Of a DNA stretch of 64,000 nucleotides, positions 1 to 6,846 are shown one piece after another (positions within the stretch are counted from its first letter, which is position 1; each line of letters begins with the position of its first letter). The stretch comes from CAVYUC01 sp963816685. Lineage in GTDB: Bacteria; Bacteroidota; Bacteroidia; Bacteroidales; Prolixibacteraceae. Location of the stretch: the NCBI GenBank assembly GCA_963816685.1, contig CAWFMB010000014.1:682001-746000 (forward strand), written 5' to 3'. Below the pieces are notes generated by a model that was not told where the DNA came from, made no database searches, and worked only from the letters and a program-made list of their open reading frames with translations. Position numbers and translations under genes: made by a program.

Positions 1-204
1 CCTGCCATGGAATTGATGATTTCTGTTTTACTGCATAAAACAAATGATTCAGACTGGACACAGGAAGAATTGTCGCCAATAAATTATATTCAAATTATGG
101 ATGTAACACCGGCTTATTCTGCACTGGGTGCCTCAATTACACTTTCAAACGGGAAAAAATACGACATCTTCTTCGAAGAAATTGATGGCCACCGGATGAG
201 TTGA
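1..204 (+). CDS. C-terminal end of an unrecognised protein (5' truncated by window edge)
   Basis: The reading frame is open from the first base and stops at 202-204, so the gene probably begins outside the window. An internal ATG at position 7 could also be a start, giving 65 residues. The visible part is hydrophilic, with no signal peptide, membrane segment or familiar motif. It ends 63 bases before ftsX, on the same strand. I do not recognise the family and assign no function. Confidence 0.5.
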   Translation, partial: PAMELMISVLLHKTNDSDWTQEELSPINYIQIMDVTPAYSALGASITLSNGKKYDIFFEEIDGHRMS

Positions 205-240
205 AAGATTTCGTTTTAAACAATTCCTGCTTATATTTTG

Positions 241-248
241 TACTTTTG
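241..248 (+). promoter_or_regulatory. TAnnTTTG -7 box upstream of ftsX
   Basis: TACTTTTG matches the Bacteroidota -7 consensus TAnnTTTG and lies 19 bases before the ftsX ATG. No clear TTTG -33 box is seen at the usual distance, so only the -7 half is supported. Confidence 0.4.
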
Positions 249-267
249 TGAAGTGAACAGAATCAAC

Positions 268-1149
268 ATGAAAAAGGAACCAAAACCTAAAAGGTTAAAG
301 AAAAGAGTGTTCAGATCGTGGCTTACATCAGCAGTAAGTATTTCAATGGTTTTACTCATGCTTGGAACACTTGCACTTATTTTGATTAATGCAGGAAAAT
401 TATCGGATTATGTGCGCGAAAAAATTGGATTCACATTGGTTTTAAATGATAATTTGAAAGAAGTGGATGTAGTGCGTTTGCAAAAAGCATTAAACGCAAC
501 CGATTATGTAAAAACCACAAGATATGTGGATAAAGAAGAAGCAGCCCGCGAACTTACAGAAGAACTTGGTGAAGATTTTAAAGGTTTCCTTGGATATAAT
601 CCGCTTTTTTCCTCTATCGATGTAAAACTTTTGGCACGCTATACCAACAGCGATAGCTTGCTGATAATCGAGAAAGAATTTCTCGAATTTCCTGAAGTTA
701 AGGAAGTTTATTATCAAAAAGATTTGGTAGCGGTTATTAACCAGAATGTAAATAAAATAGGTGTTGTTTTATTAATTGTCAGTGCTTTGATGGCTTCCAT
801 TTTTATAGCACTTATAAATAATACGATTCGGATTTCAATTTATTCCGAACGTTTTATAATTAATACAATGCAACTTGTTGGAGCAACGCGTTCCTTCATC
901 AGGAAACCATTTTTAAGGCGCGGATTGTTTCTTGGAATTTATGGTGCATTAATTGCAAATCTGATTTTGCTGGCAACAGTTTTTTCCTACAAAAAAGAAT
1001 TGAGTGGCATCATCAACTTCAACGATTTAAGAGTGGTGGGTTCAGTTTTTCTGCTTGTACTTGTTCTCGGCATTTTAATCTCGTGGTTATCCACCTTTTT
1101 CGCAGTAAACAAATTTCTGAAAATGAAATTTGATGAATTATTTTATTAA
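268..1149 (+). CDS. ftsX: Cell division protein FtsX (ABC transporter-like permease)
   Basis: FtsX is the membrane partner of the FtsE ATPase and couples divisome assembly to peptidoglycan hydrolase activation. The 293-residue protein has a Lys/Arg-rich cytoplasmic tail, one membrane segment (about residues 25-45), an extracytoplasmic domain of about 120 residues, and three C-terminal membrane segments with the FtsX permease core (a MQLVGA-type motif near the first of them). The frame is open from a TTG at 238, but the ATG at 268 is preferred: it follows a TACTTTTG box and gives a normal FtsX start. FtsE is not adjacent in the visible sequence. Followed by a DUF3098 gene, uppP, truB and queA on the same strand, an order I recall as common in Bacteroidota. 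Confidence 0.93.
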   Translation: MKKEPKPKRLKKRVFRSWLTSAVSISMVLLMLGTLALILINAGKLSDYVREKIGFTLVLNDNLKEVDVVRLQKALNATDYVKTTRYVDKEEAARELTEELGEDFKGFLGYNPLFSSIDVKLLARYTNSDSLLIIEKEFLEFPEVKEVYYQKDLVAVINQNVNKIGVVLLIVSALMASIFIALINNTIRISIYSERFIINTMQLVGATRSFIRKPFLRRGLFLGIYGALIANLILLATVFSYKKELSGIINFNDLRVVGSVFLLVLVLGILISWLSTFFAVNKFLKMKFDELFY

Positions 1150-1158
1150 CTATCTTTG
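1129..1158 (+). promoter_or_regulatory. Promoter TTTG-N18-TATCTTTG before the DUF3098 gene
   Basis: A TTTG at 1129-1132 and TATCTTTG at 1151-1158 are separated by 18 bases, matching the Bacteroidota housekeeping promoter. The -33 box lies inside the end of ftsX. The next start codon is only 8 bases past the -7 box, so the transcript would have almost no leader. Confidence 0.65.
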
Positions 1159-1166
1159 CGGCAGTT

Positions 1167-1433
1167 ATGAAGAAAAAAATAGAAATCAAAGAAAAAAAGT
1201 CTGATGAAATTGGATTTGCCCTCGGCAAAGAAAATTATAAACTAATGGCAATTGGCTTTGCAGCTATAATAATCGGTTTTATATTAATGGCAGGAGGCGG
1301 AACCGATAATCCGGAAGTATTCAATCCCGAAATCTTTAATTTCAGACGACTCACAGTTGCCCCAATAATTTTACTGGCCGGCTTTATCTTCGAGATTTAT
1401 GCCATTATGAAAAAGCCCAAGGGCAATAATTAA
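1167..1433 (+). CDS. DUF3098 family small membrane protein
   Basis: An 88-residue protein with a charged, Lys/Glu-rich N-terminal tail and two hydrophobic segments (about residues 28-47 and 67-82), so probably an inner-membrane hairpin. Sequence and position between ftsX and uppP match the DUF3098 family of Bacteroidota, whose function is not known to me. The gene starts 17 bases after ftsX and ends 9 bases before uppP. A good promoter overlaps the end of ftsX, so it may be transcribed both from ftsX and on its own. Confidence 0.8.
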   Translation: MKKKIEIKEKKSDEIGFALGKENYKLMAIGFAAIIIGFILMAGGGTDNPEVFNPEIFNFRRLTVAPIILLAGFIFEIYAIMKKPKGNN

Positions 1434-1442
1434 TCACAATTT

Positions 1443-2228
1443 ATGAATGAATTTCAGGCGCTGGTACTTGGTATCCTGCAAGGCCTTACTGAGTTTATAC
1501 CCGTAAGTTCAAGCGGGCATTTGGAACTTGGTCATGCAATACTTGGCGATTTGCAGGAAGATAACCTTCTTTTTGCTGTGGTGGTGCATCTGGCTACTGT
1601 ATTAAGTACTATTGTTGTTTTTCGGAAGGATATTGCAGAATTACTTAAAGGATTGTTGAAATTCGAATGGAATGAACCTACAATATTTATTTTTAAGTTG
1701 CTGTTTTCCACCCTACCGGTTCTGGTGCTCGGATTATTCTTTAAAGATGTAATTGAATCTTTTTTTACAGGAAATCTTGTTTTTGTTGGCAGTATGCTGC
1801 TAGTCACTGCACTGTTGTTAACGTTTGCACATTTTGTTAAAAAAGGGAATAGAAGAATCTCTTTTGGCAATGCCTTTATAATTGGAATTGCACAGGCACT
1901 GGCTGTTTTACCTGGTATTTCGCGAAGTGGGGCAACAATTGCAATGGGTTTAATGTTGAAAAACAATAAGAATGAAGTAGCCCGTTTTTCTTTTTTGATG
2001 GTGCTGATTCCTATTCTTGGAGCTGCATTTCTTGATTTGATTGGAGGTGAATTTTCCGCAGCAGAAAACAGTATTGGTATTTTGCCATTAACGATTGGTT
2101 TTTTTGCTGCATTTATATCGGGATTATTTGCCTGCGCATGGATGATTAAGATAATAAAAGAGGGCAAATTGATATATTTTGCGGTTTATTGTTTTATTAT
2201 TGGTGTAATTGCTATCTTTGCAGCCTGA
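1443..2228 (+). CDS. uppP: Undecaprenyl-diphosphatase UppP (BacA family)
   Basis: An integral membrane enzyme that dephosphorylates undecaprenyl diphosphate to recycle the lipid carrier for peptidoglycan and other glycans; it can confer bacitracin resistance. The 261-residue length is normal. Both family signatures are present: the GLTEFIPVSSSGH block with Glu17 and His26, and the PGISRSG block near residues 157-163. About seven or eight hydrophobic segments are visible. It lies 9 bases after the DUF3098 gene in an apparent operon. A TATCTTTG box near its 3' end probably serves truB. Confidence 0.96.
   Translation: MNEFQALVLGILQGLTEFIPVSSSGHLELGHAILGDLQEDNLLFAVVVHLATVLSTIVVFRKDIAELLKGLLKFEWNEPTIFIFKLLFSTLPVLVLGLFFKDVIESFFTGNLVFVGSMLLVTALLLTFAHFVKKGNRRISFGNAFIIGIAQALAVLPGISRSGATIAMGLMLKNNKNEVARFSFLMVLIPILGAAFLDLIGGEFSAAENSIGILPLTIGFFAAFISGLFACAWMIKIIKEGKLIYFAVYCFIIGVIAIFAA
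2213..2220 (+). promoter_or_regulatory. TATCTTTG -7 box for truB, inside the end of uppP
   Basis: TATCTTTG matches TAnnTTTG exactly and lies 49 bases before the truB ATG. An imperfect -33 box (ATTG at 2188-2191) sits 21 bases upstream. Confidence 0.5.
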
Positions 2229-2269
2229 TTTTCAAATTGTATAAAACACTGTAAACAAGAATTTTGCGA

Positions 2270-2983
2270 ATGATAGTCCTGAAAAAAACGTATGATTTTT
2301 TAGGAGGAGAGATTTTATTGTTTGATAAAGAATTGGACTGGACTTCTTTTGATTTGGTCCAGCGCGTAAGAAATACGTTGTGCCGTGAAATGGGAATAAA
2401 AAAAATGAAAGTTGGTCATGCCGGAACGCTGGATCCTTTGGCATCAGGGTTAATGATTCTTTGTACAGGCAAGGCAACAAAAAAAATTGAAGCACTTCAA
2501 CAGCAGGAAAAAGAATATGTTGCAACTATAAAACTTGGCGCCACAACACCATCTTTCGATATGGAAACTGAAGAAGACAGCAGCAATGGCTTTTCCCATG
2601 TGACTCTTGAAATTTTTTCAGAAACATTACAAAAATTTGAAGGGGAAACAGAACAGGTACCGCCTGTTTTTTCGGCAGTTAAAGTAAAAGGTAAAAGAGC
2701 TTTTGATTATGCAAGAAATGGACAGGAATTGAAACTTCAATCCAGAAAAATTGTTATAAAAAAGATAGTTGCCGAAGAATTTGATTTGCCTTTTGTTACA
2801 ATTAGAGTTGTTTGCAGTAAAGGAACTTACATCAGAGCACTGGCACGGGATATTGGGGAGGAACTGAAATGCGGGGCTTATTTGACAGGTTTGCGCAGAA
2901 CAAGAATTGGAGATTTTAAAGTGGAAGATGCATTTACAGTGGATTTCTTTTTGAAAAACCTTGATTCATTTGTAACCAATTAA
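2270..2983 (+). CDS. truB: tRNA pseudouridine(55) synthase TruB
   Basis: Converts U55 of the T-arm to pseudouridine in nearly all tRNAs. The 237-residue protein carries the catalytic block HAGTLDPLASG near residues 50-60, whose Asp is the nucleophile, and the later KGTYIRALARDIG motif of the TruB family. The frame is open from a TTG at 2264, but the ATG at 2270 gives the family-typical start. The length fits the short TruB form without a large PUA domain. It follows uppP by 41 bases and has its own -7 box. A 177-base gap with no clear element precedes queA. Confidence 0.95.
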   Translation: MIVLKKTYDFLGGEILLFDKELDWTSFDLVQRVRNTLCREMGIKKMKVGHAGTLDPLASGLMILCTGKATKKIEALQQQEKEYVATIKLGATTPSFDMETEEDSSNGFSHVTLEIFSETLQKFEGETEQVPPVFSAVKVKGKRAFDYARNGQELKLQSRKIVIKKIVAEEFDLPFVTIRVVCSKGTYIRALARDIGEELKCGAYLTGLRRTRIGDFKVEDAFTVDFFLKNLDSFVTN

Positions 2984-3160
2984 ACGTTTAAGCGTACATC
3001 GTTGTTCTGTAAAGCAACAAAATGAAATAAAGAATATGTATATTAATAAATCAGAACCGACTAAAAACCACCGGTGAAATGAAGTTGTTTCTTTTGATAA
3101 TATATATACCGAAATAAATTAACCGGTTGGAATTTAAATTACTTAAATAAAAGTTTACGT

Positions 3161-4210
3161 ATGAAACTATCGAAATTCAAGTATGAACTGGATGACAAAA
3201 AAATTGCCTTGCATCCTGCGCCTAACAGAGACGAATCAAAATTAATGGTGTTGAACAGGGCAAAACGTACAATTGAACACAAAGAATTTAAAGATCTTCT
3301 TGAATATTTTGATGATAAAGATGTTTTTGTATTTAACGACACAAAAGTGTTTCCTGCCAGGTTGTATGGAAATAAAGAAAAAACCGGCGCAGAAATTGAA
3401 GTATTTCTGCTGCGCGAATTAAATCGTGAACAACGTTTATGGGATGTTTTGGTAGATCCGGCACGAAAAATAAGAATTGGTAACAAGTTATATTTTGGTG
3501 AAGATGATTTGCTTGTTGCTGAAGTTATCGATAATACAACATCACGTGGACGTACATTGCGTTTTCTTTTCGATGGTCCGTATGATGAATTTAAACGCAC
3601 GCTATACAGCCTTGGCGAAACACCTCTTCCAAAATTTATAAACCGACCGGTTCAGCCCGAAGATAAGGAACGGTATCAGACAATATTCGCCAAACATGAA
3701 GGCGCTGTAGCTGCACCTACCGCCGGTTTGCACTTTAGCAGGGAACTTTTGAAAAGGCTTGAAATTCAGGGGGTAGAATTCGCTTATGTAACATTACATG
3801 TTGGATTAGGTAATTTCAGGAGCGTGGATGTTGAAGATCTAACAAAACATAAAATGGATTCAGAACAAATCTGGGTTAGAGACGAAGCTTGCGAGGTTGT
3901 AAATAATGCAAAAATGATCAAGAAAAACATTTGTGCTGTTGGTACCACAGTGATGCGCACTCTCGAAAGTTCAGTATCAACGCAGGGCTTTTTAAAACCT
4001 TATGAAGGGTGGACAAACAAATTTATATTTCCTCCATACGATTTTAGTGTTGCCAACAGGATGATTACAAATTTTCATCTTCCGTATTCTACATTGCTGA
4101 TGATGGTTGCTGCCTTCGGAGGATACGATTTTGTAATGGAAGCGTATAAAGTTGCCCAGCAAAAAGATTACCGCTTTGGAACTTACGGTGATGCAATGCT
4201 GATTATTTAA
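3161..4210 (+). CDS. queA: S-adenosylmethionine:tRNA ribosyltransferase-isomerase QueA
   Basis: Transfers and isomerises the ribosyl group of SAM to 7-aminomethyl-7-deazaguanine at the tRNA wobble position, making epoxyqueuosine. The 349 residues match the family length, with the N-terminal HPAPNRDESKLMV block, the FNDTKVFPARL block, the APTAGLHFS motif in the middle and a TNFHLPYSTLLM motif near the end. QueG, which acts on the product, is encoded about 26 kb downstream in this window (30.2 kb), so both last steps of queuosine synthesis are visible. Followed by a strong hairpin terminator. Confidence 0.96.
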   Translation: MKLSKFKYELDDKKIALHPAPNRDESKLMVLNRAKRTIEHKEFKDLLEYFDDKDVFVFNDTKVFPARLYGNKEKTGAEIEVFLLRELNREQRLWDVLVDPARKIRIGNKLYFGEDDLLVAEVIDNTTSRGRTLRFLFDGPYDEFKRTLYSLGETPLPKFINRPVQPEDKERYQTIFAKHEGAVAAPTAGLHFSRELLKRLEIQGVEFAYVTLHVGLGNFRSVDVEDLTKHKMDSEQIWVRDEACEVVNNAKMIKKNICAVGTTVMRTLESSVSTQGFLKPYEGWTNKFIFPPYDFSVANRMITNFHLPYSTLLMMVAAFGGYDFVMEAYKVAQQKDYRFGTYGDAMLII

Positions 4211-4260
4211 TCAATGCAAAATATTTTGATGAAAACCTAAACAGGTTTATACAGCATCAA

Positions 4261-4297
4261 AAAAATCCACAGAACTTTGAAATCCTGTGGATTTTTT
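4261..4297. terminator. Perfect 12-bp hairpin terminator after queA
   Basis: AAAAATCCACAG (4261-4272) pairs perfectly with CTGTGGATTTTT (4285-4296) around a 12-base loop. Runs of A and T on the two sides would let it stop transcription in either direction. Confidence 0.8.
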
Positions 4298-4335
4298 ATT
4301 CTAAATTGGATATCGAAAATTTAAATGGATATAAA

Positions 4336-5034
4336 ATGAAACTAATACTGCTATTTATTTTCCTGATTACTTCAGTTTCATTAGTTGCTCAACCTGATTC
4401 TGAAGTACGTAGCATTGAAGTCAAGGGGAATGCCGAAATGGAAATTCAACCCGATGAAATTTTATTCATTATTGGAATTCAGGAATACTGGAAAGAGGAA
4501 TTTGAGAAAAAGAAAGATCCTGAAGATTATAAAACAAAAATTCCGCTGGCAGAAATTGAAGATAACCTGATAAAAGACTTACGAAAAGTAGGAATTGAAA
4601 AAGAAGATGTTAAAGTGAGAAATATTGGAAATTACTGGCGGCAGCAAGGAAAAGAATTTTTGTTCAGTAAGCAACTCGAAGTGGAGGTTCACGACTTTTC
4701 AAAAATCAATCAACTGGTTAATATAGCAGATGCAAAGGGAATCCGAAATATGAGCATTGGTGAGCTGCGTCATTCAAAGATGAAAGAATTCCAAAACCAG
4801 GTAAAAGTTGATGCATTAAAAAATGCGCGCGATAAAGCAAAGGTTCTGGTAGAAAGCCTTGACGAGGAACTCGGGGAAGTGATATCCATAAGTGAAATTT
4901 CGGATGGATTTGTCCGACCTTATGCAGCGGGTGCAATGATGATGCGTTCAGATGAAATGGCAAAAGAAACCATTGAGCAAATTCAGAATATCCACCTTGA
5001 ATATCAGGTTTCGGCAACCTTTCGGATAAAATAA
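4336..5034 (+). CDS. SIMPL domain-containing (DUF541) exported protein
   Basis: A 232-residue protein with a clean signal peptide (Met-Lys-Leu, a hydrophobic core and a Val-Ala-Gln cleavage region), so exported to the periplasm or envelope. The mature part has the SIMPL/DUF541 fold features: an early GNAEMEIQPDEI segment, a central Lys/Glu-rich helix and a C-terminal beta strand ending in SATFRIK. SIMPL proteins have poorly defined roles in stress and membrane homeostasis. The frame is open from a TTG at 4306, but the ATG at 4336 places the signal peptide at the N-terminus. It is separated from queA by a terminator and so is probably its own unit. Confidence 0.8.
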   Translation: MKLILLFIFLITSVSLVAQPDSEVRSIEVKGNAEMEIQPDEILFIIGIQEYWKEEFEKKKDPEDYKTKIPLAEIEDNLIKDLRKVGIEKEDVKVRNIGNYWRQQGKEFLFSKQLEVEVHDFSKINQLVNIADAKGIRNMSIGELRHSKMKEFQNQVKVDALKNARDKAKVLVESLDEELGEVISISEISDGFVRPYAAGAMMMRSDEMAKETIEQIQNIHLEYQVSATFRIK

Positions 5035-5106
5035 AAGCCAGTCACCAGATGGTATACAGAATTGCTATACTTCTAATTTTTTTAACTTGCGCCCAAATTA
5101 TTTATA

Positions 5107-6000
5107 ATGGCTAAATTCAACTTGGAGGAATGTCCGGTTTGCGGTGAAAATTCTTTTTCATTATTCTTAACCTGTACCGATTTTTTTGTGTCAGGAGAAA
5201 AATTCAACATTAAAAACTGCAATACATGTGGTTTTAAAATCACTGAAAATATTGAAGATGAAAATAATATAGACCGCTATTATCAATCTGAAGAATATAT
5301 TTCGCATTCAAATACATCAAATGGAGTGATTAATTTGATTTATCACAAGGTGCGAAATTACATGCTTGGTCAAAAAAGAAAGCTTGTGGAATTGGCAGTG
5401 GGTATGCAAAGTGGTAAAATTCTGGACATTGGCGCAGGTACCGGATTCTTTTTAAACGAAATGAGACTAAACGGATGGCAGGTTACCGGCACCGAAAAAA
5501 GTGCAGATGCAAGAAAATTTGCTCAAACCGAATTTAATCTGGCGGTAAATGAAACCGAAGATCTCTTTCAGTTTGAAAACAGTATGTTTGATGTAATTAC
5601 TCTTTGGCACGTTCTGGAACATATTCACCGGCTCAGTGAAAATATGGAAGCAATTGTACGGCTGCTAAAAGATGACGGGAAACTTGTAATCGCTGTTCCC
5701 AATCATGAATCATATGATGCACAGCATTACGAAGAATTTTGGGCTGCATACGATGTGCCGAGACATATCTGGCATTTTGCACCCTCTCAGATGAAATCCT
5801 TTGGTGAACGTTACGGATTGAAACTGGAGAAAATTAAAACAATGCCTTTCGATTCATTTTATGTTTCGCTTCTTAGCGAAAAATATAAAAAATCGACCCT
5901 GAAATTAGTGGGTGGTATTTTCCACGGAATGATTTCGTGGCTGCAAAGTTTGGTAAGCCCAAAAGTCTGCAGTTCGGTAATTTACATATTCAGTAAATAA
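5107..6000 (+). CDS. Class I SAM-dependent methyltransferase with N-terminal zinc-ribbon-like cysteines
   Basis: A 297-residue protein. Residues 9-12 (CPVC) and 38-41 (CNTC) form two Cys-x-x-Cys pairs that probably bind zinc. The Rossmann methyltransferase core follows: motif I LDIGAGTGFF near residues 106-115, then an acidic loop and FDVITLWHVLEHI, typical of the Methyltransf_11/23 group. This two-part layout is common in methyltransferases near polysaccharide or surface-glycan genes, but no such genes are adjacent here, so the substrate is unknown. It is 72 bases after the SIMPL gene and convergent with the sigma-factor gene. Confidence 0.8.
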   Translation: MAKFNLEECPVCGENSFSLFLTCTDFFVSGEKFNIKNCNTCGFKITENIEDENNIDRYYQSEEYISHSNTSNGVINLIYHKVRNYMLGQKRKLVELAVGMQSGKILDIGAGTGFFLNEMRLNGWQVTGTEKSADARKFAQTEFNLAVNETEDLFQFENSMFDVITLWHVLEHIHRLSENMEAIVRLLKDDGKLVIAVPNHESYDAQHYEEFWAAYDVPRHIWHFAPSQMKSFGERYGLKLEKIKTMPFDSFYVSLLSEKYKKSTLKLVGGIFHGMISWLQSLVSPKVCSSVIYIFSK

Positions 6001-6045
6001 ACAGTACATGCAGATTACCGGTCCGCAACACTATTTTTCATTCAT

Positions 6046-6555
6046 TTAATTGGGCATAAACTCAGGCAGCATTTCCACAAGTTTTTTACGTGTAAAGAAA
6101 ATACGGCTTTTTACAGTTCCCAGTGGAAGTTCCAACTCCTCAGCAATTTCTTTGTATTTGAAACCTTCCACAAACATTGTGAACGGAATTTTATAATCGT
6201 CATGCAGTTTTTCGATTTTGGACATTATTTCTCCTGATGAATAAACCGATTCGGGAGAAGGATGCGACATATCTTCCAGGAATGTCAAATGGAGTTCATT
6301 ACCTGTGGAACTGAAGGTATTTTTCATCTTAATATTTCTCCTGTAATCGTTAATGAAAGTGTTTTTCATTATGGTGTAAACCCAGGCTTTAAAATTTGTG
6401 TTTTGGGTAAATTTATCCCGATAACTTAATGCCTTGTACATCGTCTCCTGCAGAAGATCATCCGCTTTAATTGAATTGGAAGTTAAACTTAATGCATAGC
6501 GGTGCAGCTTTTCTCTTAAGCTAAGTAAATTCTCGTTGAATTGAACTTGCGTCAT
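6046..6555 (-). CDS. ECF-type RNA polymerase sigma factor
   Basis: A 169-residue sigma-70 family protein of the extracytoplasmic-function group. Region 2 (about residues 10-80) includes an ADDLLQETMYKAL segment and the AWVYTIMKNTFINDYRR stretch of region 2.3/2.4. Region 4 (about residues 110-165) holds a helix-turn-helix with FVEGFKYKEIAEEL and LGTVKSRIFFTRKKL. No anti-sigma gene follows or precedes it, so it may be regulated by its own transcription or by a distant partner. It is convergent with the methyltransferase gene and lies downstream of the large anchored protein gene on the same strand. Confidence 0.92.
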   Translation of the reverse strand: MTQVQFNENLLSLREKLHRYALSLTSNSIKADDLLQETMYKALSYRDKFTQNTNFKAWVYTIMKNTFINDYRRNIKMKNTFSSTGNELHLTFLEDMSHPSPESVYSSGEIMSKIEKLHDDYKIPFTMFVEGFKYKEIAEELELPLGTVKSRIFFTRKKLVEMLPEFMPN

Positions 6556-6734
6556 GGCGTATAATTTTGGTTAAAATTTGTATTAATTATTCTTACCTAA
6601 AATATTGAGTCAGCCATAAATGAAAAATCTGTTCCAAAAAAGCAGGTAGGTTATTAACAGCTTGATTTTGATTAGTTAAAAAGGATAAGCACCTGTGCGG
6701 GTTTAATGTTTTTGTTGAATTAGTTGTAGAAAAT

Positions 6735-6755
6735 ATTCCTCCATTGTTGAGGAAT
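6735..6755. repeat. Small inverted repeat between the sigma-factor gene and the next gene
   Basis: ATTCCTC (6735-6741) and GAGGAAT (6749-6755) form a 7-bp stem with a 7-base loop, in the 291-base gap. It could be part of a terminator for the gene ending at 6847 or an operator for the sigma factor; neither is decided by the sequence. Confidence 0.35.
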
Positions 6756-6846
6756 TCCCCAAAAAATGCAAGTGGATTTTTGATTAAATTAAAATACTCC
6801 TTTCCCGGGGGTATAAACTTAACAACCGGACTTTAAAAATGAATGA

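Noticed and set aside
1532..2167. A 211-codon minus-strand frame opposite uppP
   Set aside because: It is entirely antisense to a well-supported enzyme gene and has no family features, so it is a shadow.
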